Positions 49,861 through 59,769 of a stretch of DNA of 64,000 nucleotides are shown piece after piece (position 1 is the first letter of the stretch; each line of letters opens with the position of its first letter). The translations under genes were made by a program, and so were the position numbers. The notes beneath the pieces were generated by a model. The model was not told where the DNA came from. It ran no database searches and saw only the letters and a program-made list of their open reading frames with translations. The DNA is from Oikopleura dioica (taxonomy: Eukaryota; Chordata; Appendicularia; Copelata; Oikopleuridae), in the NCBI GenBank assembly GCA_907165135.1, contig OU015569.1, positions 11,284,501 through 11,348,500 on the forward strand, read 5' to 3'.

Positions 49861-50140
49861 ATGGCGGACTTTGAGGCGAAAATGCAATTGGCAGAGCTGG
49901 AAGGGATGCGAGATCTTTTCCAGAAAATCACGGACTTGTGCTTCACACGCTGCATTCGCGGCAATTATTCAACTGGCGAAATGACTCGGCCGGAGTCGAT
50001 CTGCGCCGACGAATGCGTAATAAAAGTACAAAAATAGCCAGTTAGGGGAACTGTAACTAACATGCATTTAGTTTATGAATATTCACCAGAAAATTGGGCC
50101 GATTCTCAACGAAATGGCTGAGGAACAAGCTCGTCTGTAG
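49861..50140 (+). CDS. Small Tim chaperone (Tim9/Tim10 family), first of a tandem pair
   Basis: Small Tims are intermembrane-space chaperones that carry hydrophobic precursors to TIM22 or SAM. The 77-residue product MADFEAKMQLAELEGMRDLF... has the twin CX3C motifs CFTRC and CADEC, spaced as in the family, then a C-terminal helix FMNIHQKIGPILNEM. One 46-nt-scale intron separates VIK and FMN. ATG 49861 is 35 nt after the JmjC stop; the acceptor-like TTCGTTTAG just upstream fits spliced-leader trans-splicing. It resembles Tim10 more than Tim9 by eye, but the second gene is closer to Tim10. Confidence 0.88.
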
Positions 50141-50262
50141 CGTCATTTCTGAAGCCGTCTCTATTAATTAAAAAATTGAAACCGTTCTCAAAATGTATAT
50201 ACGCGATGAAGAAAAAGCCCCTTCTATCAAGAATCTGATCCATCCATTGTGTTCAGAGAAAA

Positions 50263-50613
50263 ATGGCGGACTTGGCTCAACAGTTGGAGGCGGAGGCCAT
50301 GGCTGATATGTTCAACAAAATGGTCGATTCCTGCCACTACAAATGCATTGGTAAGCAATCCAATCCGCTTTTCTGAGCTAATCGATAATTCTAGCGCAAA
50401 ATTACAAAGAAGGAGAAATGAATAAGGCCGAATCGGTGTGTGTCGATCGATGCTCTCTCAAATATATGGAAATGCACGGTAAGAAGCATTCTTCCTTCTT
50501 GAAAAACTAGAAGTGCTGCCCTTCTTACAGTAGCTTCTTTAGATGAAGTGGGCCGCTTAATCGCAGAAAAGTCAAAGGAGAACGAAGAAAAGCTACTGCT
50601 TGAGAAGCAATAG
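50263..50613 (+). CDS. TIMM10: Mitochondrial import chaperone Tim10
   Basis: The product reads MADLAQQLEAEAMADMFNKM, then the CX3C motifs CHYKC and CVDRC, and LKYMEMHDEVGRLIAEKS. It matches Tim10 (LDRCVSKYLDIHERMGKKL). Three exons with short GT-AG introns give about 80 residues. Start 122 nt after the preceding small Tim stop. Tim9 and Tim10 normally form a hexamer; the two adjacent genes could supply partner subunits or be duplicates. Confidence 0.92.
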
Positions 50614-50727
50614 TCTCAATAACTCTTTCTCTCTCTCTGTGATTATCTACCAAAACCAAACTAGGATAATAAATTATTTACAATATTTCCACAAGACGGA
50701 AATAAGAGTGCATCTTGTTTTCTAAGA

Positions 50728-52238
50728 ATGACAGTACCGGGGCAAGAAATGAAGTTCCGACCGGGTTTTCGCCCGGAATTCCGCGGCCCAGCGCCTCCTC
50801 GTAATCAGGGACCTCGTGGACCACGGCCACAAGCCTTTATTCCTCATATTCCTTTTGACTTTTACATGAGTCCGGATAGTTTTCCAATGGCTGTTGATCC
50901 CGAGTGCGAAGCCGCGCGTGATCTCCATCTCGAAGAATGTCTCATTCAAAAGAACGACGACTTGCTTCCCACCGAAACGCTTTGCCGGGAACTCGCCTTG
51001 CTCGCCAACAGGGTTTGTTCTGCGCTGGAAGAGTTGATCGTCAACCCTGGAGAAGGTAGACGAATGAGTGTTATAGTCCGAGGCTGTCTTGTAGCCTCGA
51101 GAGATTATTTATTGAATAAATATTCGATCCTAGAGATCTTAATTTTATACGATGAGCGACCCCATTTTTCTGACCGTGGTCCTAGTAGCAAATCATTTTA
51201 TCAACGGTAGCTGTACTCGTTCATACACATTTTTCTCAAAGTGAAGTAGCAATTACGGTCTCTCCTTAATCAATCCTAAATGAGAAGGAATAAATAGTAA
51301 AATCCACCTAGGATGCCCTGGAATCGAAGACGTCAAAGTAGTGGGAAGCTTCAAGAAAGGAACGATGCTCAACGGATCAGTAACGGCCGATGTCGTCGCT
51401 CAATTGCGATCGCTTCCGACTCACGAAGTCGTGCAGCGATTATCGCGCCGTGTGCTCGAAGAAATGCGTGCTATCGCCGGTTACACGCCAGTTACACTTC
51501 TCCCAAATGAAAACGGTTTTGAAATTTCGTCGACGGATTGCTCTGTCCGAGTGATGGTCGGTACAGCGCCGGAGAACTTGAACAAACTCGAGCCAGGACT
51601 GCACTTGGAAAAGAAGCACGTTTCCAAAGCGGTAGAAGCGGTCAAACATGCGAATTGGTTCGAAATCGAGGCGAGTGACAACACGATCAGAACGCTCGTC
51701 AGAATAGTCAAAGATCTCAAGTCGCGCTACAGAGAAATGGACGCTCTCTCGCCCTGGATGATCGATTTGCTGTGCCACCACGCGGTTCTCTCAAATCCTC
51801 TTGGAGAATCACTCCCTCTTCCAAAAGCTTTCAGAAGATTGATTCAAGTCCTCGCTGGTGGCATCTTCCTCCCTGGCTCTGGTAAGCCTTCGAGCTCTAA
51901 CCCTAACCTAACCCCTACTCAGTTGGTCTAACCGATCCCTGCGCTTCCGGCCCCTACAGAATCCACACGACGCTTTCTCTCGAAGAACAAGACCAAATTT
52001 GCATGATCGCACAGACGTTACTACGCGCACTAGGAAAGGTCCAATTAATAATTTCTACGAATCATTGATAATTGAAAGCGTTATTGTTTTTTGATCAATC
52101 TGACGACCTCGGAAAAAAGCTCACGGTGCAGTGAAGCGTGTGCTTGGAATGGAAGAGGAAGGAGTGATCAATGATGTTCTTTTGCTGGAAGAAGTGACGG
52201 TCATTCCGTCGGAGAGGGTTTTCATGGGCAAGGCGTAG
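50728..52238 (+). CDS. ILF2: ILF2 / NF45, dsRNA-binding complex subunit
   Basis: NF45 pairs with NF90 through a DZF (nucleotidyltransferase-fold) domain and acts in RNA metabolism. The start MTVPGQEMKFRPGFRPEFRG is followed by an RG/P-rich stretch, then PFDFYMSPDSFPM. DZF motifs are VGSFKKGTMLNGSVTADVV, NGFEISSTDCSVRVMVGT, HANWFEIEASDNTIRTLVR and SPWMIDLLCHHAVLSNP. Then come RRLIQVLAGGIFLPGS and GLTDPC. The GSFKKGTML segment corresponds to the family's GSYKKGTM nucleotidyltransferase motif. Four exons, about 380 residues, stop TAG at 52236-52238. Last gene of the cluster, 114 nt after Tim10. The third intron contains a telomere-like motif. Confidence 0.95.
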
Positions 52239-52519
52239 TCAACAACAGACTGCTTTTAGTAAGTGAAGATATAGGCTTTAGTTCAAACTTAATCAGTTAT
52301 TCTCGTTTTTCTGCTCATCAACGTTTTCGGCGCATAACTTATTTTCGATTTTGATTTACATTTCAACAACCCCACCACATCTATCGAGAATTCTTTTTCT
52401 CGAAGCCAAATTGCCATTATGGTCTTTGCTAATTCAACCCTAATAATGTATTATCTAACCAACGCATCGTATTTATTGATTCGAGTATTCTTTTTTGAGC
52501 GCAGTAAACATCGTTTTAT

Positions 52520-53618
52520 TCAGAGTCGCACTTCATTATCGACCCCAGTGGAATCGTGTTCCATGTTAGACAGTGTGGCAAACGAAGTCGGAACATCCTG
52601 GAACGCCGGTTTTGCTGCATACCTAAAACTCATTTAAACAAAACACGCATTTACATTTTGTGCAATTTTATCTGCCGTTTATCGCCAATTTATCAAAAGA
52701 AAAAATTACCAACCTCGGTCTGTAAAAATCCGTCGATTGGGGCAAGTCCCACTCGTTTTGCTTGCGACACTTCGTCAGCCCTTAGAAACAATTTAACTAA
52801 ATTTCAAGTTACTGTTTGAAAAAATGCTGTTCATACAACTTTAATAATAAAAGTTAATATCAATATTGTAAATTATCATCAGTTTATTTTTACCATAAGC
52901 AGCTACTGCCAGGATGAGCACTGCGCCAACTATTGAAAAGACGATTATGAGCACCAGTCGCGCTAGAAATCAGTTAAAAATTTTAACCCCTTGTCGCGGT
53001 ACGAGCAATTTTTCGGTCCATTGAAATCCAGTTGAATTATCAAACTATCTTTCCAGCCAATCGGTTTTAGAATGAATTAAGGGTATACCATCAATATCAA
53101 TTGTTTGAAAAGTCTGTGTCCTAACCCTAACCTTATCCATAGACTCCTTATTCTAACCTTTCCAATCAAGGCCAGTAGTCATTTTCGCGACAGTAGTCAA
53201 ATCGGCCATGCTCAACGCTTCAGTGAAGTTCGCCCCCAAATCAGTGATCGTCGAGTTTGTCGCCGGTTCCTGATTATAAAGAACCGAAGCAGTATTACTC
53301 TCCACTCCCCCAACTTCCGGAGGAATCGAATTTTCAACTGCATTTGCTTCTATCTTTGCAATGGCTTCTGCTTCTTTCTAGAACAAAAATTAACTCAACC
53401 CTTTTTTCTCTCTTTTTCATTTCCATTCGTTTGTTCTCAACCTTTCTCATCAAATTGGACATTGCCATCAACATGAATTTCTCTATAAAAGCTGGATGTA
53501 AACCCGACATCGCCATGATCCTTTTTTCTATTCTTCTTCCTCTTTTTTTCACATGGAGAGTGAATGCGACGATTTTTTCCGGATCCGCTTTTCTCTTTGT
53601 CGTCAATAATTGACGCAT
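52520..53618 (-). CDS. Single-pass membrane protein, about 210 residues, five short exons
   Basis: Five exons on the minus strand join in frame with GT-AG introns: ATG 53618 (MRQLLTTKRKADPEK), then KEAEAIAKIEANAVENSIPP, and ITDLGANFTEALSMADLTTV with N-glycosylation-type sites NST and NFT. A hydrophobic span RLVLIIVFSIVGAVLILAVA follows, then the tail LTKCRKQNEWDLPQSTDFYR and FQDVPTSFATLSNMEHD, ending EVRL and TGA at 52520-52522. The membrane helix and basic post-helix residues support a type I-like orientation with a roughly 60-residue cytoplasmic tail. No signal peptide is seen, so the first exon is uncertain. Family not recognised. It is head to head with the hnRNP gene (76 bp between start codons). 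Confidence 0.65.
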
Positions 53619-53694
53619 TCGTAATTGCCTGACATGAATGTTTCAAAAATGCCCAGAAAAATAAATTTGAAATTCTCTTCCTCCGAATTTAAGA

Positions 53695-56302
53695 ATGGCT
53701 GATCAAGATGCCTTTAAAAAAGCTCTTGCCGAAGCGAGGGCGAAGGCGGCCAAGTTTAGGGAGGAAGGAAAGCTTCCTCCCGAAGACCCAAATGCTAAAA
53801 ATATTAAGGTAAATGTCCCTTACTGCATTTCATGTTTAAATCATTCTTCAGCATTTCGTGGCCCCGAAAGGATCGCAACAAATCATCGCCGCTGGAGGAC
53901 AAGAGTATCGAGATCTCGGCTTGGGGCGAAGGCCAGCCCGGCTCGCCCTAGAAGACAGAGACCATGGATCCAGCTGGAGTGGGAGAGGCGGCGGTGGGGG
54001 CGGAGGATCTGGAGGATACGTCGGGGCGAGTGGTGCTGGTCCAGATTATAGGGATGCTGCTGGATCCGCGCAGTCGAGAGAGGGAGGAGATGATAGGGAC
54101 AATTCGTCGAGATATAATAGGAAACGGGCTTTTTTTAATTCGGTAAAGAAATGAAGGGCCGTACTATTTCATAAAGAAAAATAATCATGCTTGTATTTTG
54201 TCGACGCTCGTCGCATAGTCTTTAAAATCTATTTTCTAATTTGAGATTAACTTATGGTTTTCATATTCGACATTTACTTTTACCCTTCGTTTCTAATCCA
54301 CAACAATATTTGAAAAGTCCCTTCTACAGAGACTCCTACAACGGCTCCTTTGTCGGTTCCGGCGGAAACGGACCGGGCGGCTATTCCGGAGGCCGAAATC
54401 AATACGACAACGATGGTGGAGGACGATTTGGAGGCGGAGGCGGATTCCACCGCGACCGAGAAGACCCAGACGCCGATTACAAGATCTTCGTCGGCGGGCT
54501 CGATCGGACAACGACGACCGAAAGACTGCAAGAGTACTTTTCGGCGTACGGGCCGATTAAATATTGCCAAGTCAAAGTAGGGCCGGGAGTAGTTAACCCG
54601 GGGCTGACTGTTTAGGTTGATCCGGATTCGGGTGAATCGCGCGGCTTCGGCTTCATCGTCTTCGAATCGACGCACTCCGTCGACAATGTCATCAAGAACC
54701 TGCCTCATTCGATCGACGGAAAAAGGGTGGACGCGAAGAGACAACACCTCAAGACGAAAAACGGCGACGACAAACTCTTCTGCGGCGGCGTTCCATCCGA
54801 CTTCTCCGATGGCATGCTTGCCGACTTCTTTACTACCTACGGAATGGTCAGTTCCGTTCATTTTTAAATTGGTCTTTCCCTTGATTTTTGATGGTTTTGT
54901 GCGAAAAAAGACCAAAAAACCTGCGGTTTCAATGGTTTTTAGTCTTAAAACAACCAAAATCGTCGTAATAACGGCTTATTTTATTGGCTTTTTTGACAGT
55001 TTTAGCGTTAAACCATCAAAAAACCAACGAATTCGGTTGGAAAATGTTGAAATTTTGAGTAAAAAAAAATTTACAAAACGACACCGATGGGATTCGAACC
55101 CACGCGTGCAGAGCACATTGGATTAGCAGTCCAACGCCTTAACCACTCGGCCACAGTGTCTTGGACGCCCAGCTGGGATGTTCCATTTATGAAAAAGAAC
55201 ATTTGGGGACTTTGGTTTTTTTATTCTTGAGTTGTTTTAACCGAGGCTTTAATTTTAATACCGGATTTGTTAGTTTTCCAAAATTAGCTAAAAATAGCTT
55301 AGAATTCATCTCGTAAAATGGAAAGGCGTGGTTTTTCTAGGGTCTACTCTTCAAAAAATCATTTTAGGTTGATGCCGTCGAGCGACCACGTGATATGAAC
55401 ACAGGCATGCCAAAGGGCTTTGCGTTTATCACCTTCAAGGACCCCGGAATAGTCGCCAAGATTGTCACCCAAAGGTGATTAGGCTCAATCCCCACTTTTG
55501 GGCTCATTTCTTTCAATTTCAGGTGGCTAACACTGCCCAACGGCGCTAGAATCGAATGCAAAGCAGCAGTACCTCAAGACAAATCGAAAAATAATGCTGG
55601 CACGCAACAGGTAATACAGTTACAGCCACTGTAAGCGTCTACTGATCGTGTAATGAATAGAGTTCTTACGTATCCGGGTATTCGGACGGGTACGATCCGA
55701 CTGCCGGCGTTGGATATACCGGCGAAGACTGGCAAAAAACGGACTGGAGTAAAATGGCTGAAAATGATATGTTCGTCGCAGGGGGAAATTCGCAATCGGC
55801 GATGGGACAGAATCCTGCGTTCAATATGATGACCGGAATGGAAGGAATGAGCCAGAAACAAATGAACAAGTAAGCCTCTTACTGTAAGACCATAAAACAG
55901 CTGGGACTCTGGGGTTTTCCTATCGAATCAGAAGCCATGATTTGTTTTCTCGGCCAATCAAAAAGCGAAGGACGACTTTTGTCGATAGAGTCGCTATTTT
56001 GAGGAAGTCCGTGGATTTATATGATCTGTAATTTCTAATTCAGGCAAATGAAGAAGATGATGAAGCAGTTTAACACAATGATGGAACAGATGGCGGGCGG
56101 TGACCAGAACCAAATGATGCAAATGATGATGATGATGGGTGGAATGGATCCATCAACGATGGACCCAAGCGGCGCCACAGCCAGTGGCAACCCTCCACCA
56201 CCTCCAGAGGAAAGCAGTACCGGCTCAGGTTAGCACTTTCGATTGAATAAAAACGTAACAATCCTACTTCCAGCGAAACGCTCGAGATTCACACCCTACT
56301 GA
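53695..56302 (+). CDS. Two-RRM hnRNP (hnRNP A/D or DAZAP1 group)
   Basis: The first exon encodes MADQDAFKKALAEARAKAAK, then a Gly/Arg-rich region. RRM1 has RNP2 KIFVGGL and RNP1 RGFGFIVF. RRM2 has RNP2 KLFCGGV and RNP1 KGFAFITF. The two RRMs are separated by a short linker as in hnRNP A/D proteins. The C-terminal part is Met/Gln/Gly-rich, with stretches of methionine near MMQMMMMMGG, and ends AKRSRFTPY, which fits a PY-type nuclear localisation signal. The intron between RRM2 exons (about 54845-55370) contains an antisense tRNA-Ser. Stop TGA at 56300-56302. The Ala/Lys-rich N-terminus is unusual for this group. Confidence 0.85.
55079..55160 (-). tRNA. tRNA-Ser (anticodon GCT)
   Basis: On the minus strand the sequence starts GACACTG and ends CGGTGTC plus discriminator G, pairing as a full 7-bp acceptor stem. 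D-arm GGCCGAGTGGTTAAGGC, anticodon loop CTGCTAA within TTGGACTGCTAATCCAA, long variable arm, and T-arm GGGTTCGAATCCC are all present. A T-run directly follows (pol III terminator). It lies antisense inside an hnRNP intron. Confidence 0.97.
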
Positions 56303-57145
56303 TAAAATGCTCTTCCACTACTAGCCTTTCATGAACAGAGAAGGTAATTGCGATTATGAAAAATTCTCAAATTTATTTTTTAAAAATGTATTTCTTTCTA
56401 ACTTTCCCTACTTTGCGAAATAAATGTGCAATCATCAATGATAAAAAAAATTAATTACCTTTCTTTCGCAAGGTAAGAGTTCCATTATTGTTAGATTTAT
56501 TAATTTTCACGCGCAATTTGAAGCAATTAAAAACAATCTTAAGGGGTCCTCAATCACCAAAACCGCGCGAATGCTTCTCCCACTGAAGTCACGATGTCGG
56601 TATTACTATTTGAGATTTACCATGATTTATGCCATTTGAGAGAGATTCACCCTTTTAGATTGTGCTTATAAAAAAAGACTTTCCTCCCTGACTTTTTTTA
56701 ACATTTAAGGTTACCGTCTCATCACATGTAGCGAGCGTGTTAAAAACAAAAAATACAAACAAACAAAATAAACTAGTGTGTCACAAGTTACTGCACTATC
56801 ATCATATTTGTTACTCGTAACCGTTTAAAACAATGCTGGTCATTCCTGGTCAAATAAAACCAATTTTTTTGTAATTATAATTGCTCGGCAACCTGTTTGA
56901 CAGGTCCCCTCCTGTACCCAAACCTGAGTCAGGGTTTTAGGCAGGCTCATTAATGTCTCTTCCTTTCTTCCTTGATTTCAGGCATCATTCAAGACATCTT
57001 TTCTTTCGCTGATCTGAAGATAGGTTGCCGAGTCTGGTAATAGTTTTGGTTGGTTGTTTTTCTTTTTTATTATTTACAGCAACGAAATTGAAAGATTGAT
57101 TGCTTGAGCAGGAAGTTTGTACAGTAAGTTGCCTCTTTCTTTCTC
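56303..57145. other. Convergent spacer between hnRNP and plastin, with an inverted-repeat element
   Basis: No coding frame is supported. A CTCGGCAACC-family element spans about 56883-57037: left GCTCGGCAACCTGTTTGAC, right AGATAGGTTGCCGAGTCTGG, with CCTGAGTCAGGG inside. The rest is AT-rich 3' flanking sequence of two convergent genes. Confidence 0.6.
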
Positions 57146-59769
57146 TCAGTTTTTGGTCGTGTCGAGGACCATGAGCGCGGCGAAGAGTGTGACGAGCATT
57201 TTTTGTTTGACCTCGATGATGTCGTCTGGCAGCGCGTAGACAGTGGCTCCCAATTTTCGAGCTTGGGATAGAGCGTAACGAGCGTTGCTGTACTTGTCTT
57301 CCTCCTTCATCATGTCGGGACGGGAAGTGTTGACGACGGAGAAGTCGATTGTTCCAGGGACGATGGCGTTGATCAATCTGTAGATGGGAAGAGAAGTCGA
57401 GATGTTCTGGTCTTTGAAGGAAGAAACTTGGTGCTCTTGAGGCAACTTTTCGTTGACCCATTTGAGGATGTCCGCGTCGGAGACGGGTTTTCCATCGCCC
57501 AGTTCTTGCAGAACCTTGGTCGTGTATGCTCGCATCATTTGCCAAAGAAGCGCCTGGACGAATGTTTTATGCTCGTCGTAAATGTCTTTTCCCTCGATTC
57601 CGGTCAATTTGAATCCCATCTCTTTGCCCATATCCACGACTCGCTGGCAGTTTCCGATCTTGCTCATCATCGCAGTAAAAGACTGAAATAATCAGGTAAC
57701 AATTGACGGAGAATAGAAGCGTTACCTTGAAGTTTCTATCGACCTTGTATTTCCCAGCGATATTAGGGTCAATTTTCTTCATAACATCGTAAAGAGCAAC
57801 ACCGCTTCTGATATCGTTGTAAATTCTGATGATTCGTGGGTTGGCTCCAAGCGAGTTCATCCAATTTCGATAACTTTAAAAATCTCCAAGTCAGTTTTTG
57901 TTCAACAAGAGGCGGACTTACGTTTTCTCCTCCCTGGTCTCGTTGATGATTGCAATGTTTTCAGCGACGAGGGCAGGATGATTGTTGAAGAGATTCGCGA
58001 TGAAAGCCAGGTTTAATTTTTCTTTCTTGTTGACAACGTCGCGTGGAGTCAGGAAAGCTCGGCACTCGAGCTGTTCGGCAAGCTTGAGCATCTTTTCCGC
58101 TCGCTCGAGGTCGCTGTTAGCGCTGTGGTCGGAGCTGATTCTGGGCATGTGATCTTCGGGTTGAATCTGGCTCAGCAGATGGATGTAAGCAATAGAATCT
58201 GAAGAGGAAATCATTCTTTTGAGCAATTATTGCTTGTTTTACCGGCCAAGTCTTTCTTGAAATTGGTGATGAGCGGCAGTCCTTCGTAAGACTTGTCATT
58301 TCGAAGATGGAAGTTGAACCAACGAAGAAGAATTCCCTCTGGTCCGAGTCGCTGCAGATCGCTGAGTTCTTCATCCTTAATTTTGAGGATTATTTTTACT
58401 CAAATGGGATTATCATTACCTCTTCAAGGAGAGCCGCGATGTGGGGATTTTGCTCGAGAGAAACACCAGCCATGAGTCCGATTTCAATGATCTGCCAGAT
58501 CAAGCTGAAATTATTCATAAGAAAGAGGTTTGAAAACTGATGATTACCCCAAGATCAGATGTCCCTTGCCTTCCATGATGTCCTGGGCGCCGACATTGAC
58601 GACGGTTGCGCCGATGGAAATTGCAGATTGGATCGCTAAATTGCAGTTTTCTGTTTGTCGGAAAGTGTCGACCGAGTCTTTCCCAGGCTTTGGCTTGTTG
58701 ATTGAGCGTTCATCAATCGTGTCGGGCACGGCCGAGTTGATTAGCTTGCAAAGGAGAATTCCGTCTTTGCATTTTTCGAAGAGATCTTCATTTTCGATCG
58801 AAAGTGGCTGAATGAAGCGATAAGTGACTGTAACAAGCAGCGCTGGCGGATCAAATATATAGTGCTCTTGGCGGTGGAGGTGCAGGGCCTGGTTAGCTCA
58901 GTCGGTAGAGCGTTGGACTTTTAATCCAACGGTCGCGGGTTCGAGTCCCGCATTAGGCTCATATTTTGATTTTCTAGCAGAGTGAGTGATTGAAATTCGA
59001 AAAGCTCGGTTTTCTGAAGAGCTAAGGTTCGATCAATAGTCATTTTCTTAATTTATATGTTAAATATGGGGCTTATGGGTTTTTCAGCCAATAAGAAGCC
59101 TGTTTTCTCACCCTGAGCCAATCACAAACCAGCATACCCACGACGAAAACCCATTATTCTCACACCTCCACCTGGGTTCCCAGGTTGGACCCGCGTGAGA
59201 AAAATACGTGAGAAGTTCAGTTTGTTCTTACCAGTAAATGTTTGAGATCCTTGTCTTTTCCAAGGACCCGATTGCACCAATCTGCAAATCCGACTCTTTC
59301 TTCAACTGGATACGAGTGGTAGGACTTGGTCACTGAGCCGATTCTATTGACGCCCTTGGCCTCCTTTGTGTTCTCAGCAAACGTCCGCCCAATATCCCTG
59401 TAATGAACTTTACAAACGAATCTGCAAATAAAAGGCGAACGAACCCTTGGTGCCGGAGCTGAACAAATTTCACGACGAATTCAGCCCATGTGATTGCTGT
59501 CGGGGAAGCGCGCTGCCATTTGGAAAGCAAGTCTCTGACCTCGTGACCTGTGATTTTGTGGCCAGCGTCGTTGAAGGCCTGGCGCAGCTCAGATACGTCT
59601 ATTTCTCCGCTGTTGTCTCTGAAGAACAAGATTTTTATATGTTAGTCGTCCATGATTCCAACCTGTCAATTTTGATAAATGCTTCTGCCGCGTCGTGAAT
59701 ATCTTCATCCCTGTTCTCTTGAATTTCAAGGTTCTTCGTTTGCTCAATAAGTTGCTCGACAGTAGTCAT
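57146..59769 (-). CDS. PLS3: Plastin/fimbrin, actin-bundling protein
   Basis: Plastins cross-link actin filaments with two tandem actin-binding domains, each of two calponin-homology (CH) domains. ATG 59769 leads to an EF-hand whose loop DRDNSGEIDVSE spans an intron and has all calcium ligands. The second EF-hand is degenerate. CH-domain motifs follow: EDLFEKCKDGILLCKLINSA, NCNLAIQSAISIGATVVNVG, LIWQIIEIGLMAGVSL. Then RLGPEGILLRWFNFHL, FIANLFNNHPAL, YNDIRSGVALYDVM, and VQALLWQMMRAYTTKVLQ, ending ALMVLDTTKN. About 620 residues, the family length. An upstream 5' UTR exon with acceptor TTATTTTTTCAG is likely. The intron at about 58830-59231 contains an antisense tRNA-Lys. Confidence 0.95.
58887..58959 (+). 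tRNA. tRNA-Lys (anticodon TTT)
   Basis: GCCTGGT pairs with ATTAGGC as the acceptor stem (G-T pairs included). D-arm TAGCTCAGTCGGTAGAGC, anticodon loop CTTTTAA in TTGGACTTTTAATCCAA, T-arm GCGGGTTCGAGTCCCGC. A TTTT follows within 10 nt. It lies in a plastin intron, antisense to the gene. Confidence 0.97.

Noticed and set aside
52550-52625. Plus-strand similarity to a tubulin N-terminus (GACAGTGTGGCAAACGAAGTCGG)
   Set aside because: The same bases are the last exon of the minus-strand membrane protein (YAAKPAFQDVPTSFATLSNM), which is in frame with its other exons. The plus-strand resemblance has frameshifts and is coincidental.
53449-53646. Alternative first exon of the membrane protein in a second frame (SIIDDKEKSGSGKNRR)
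   Set aside because: It lacks an ATG and its donor phase does not match the next exon, while the overlapping frame starting at 53618 does.
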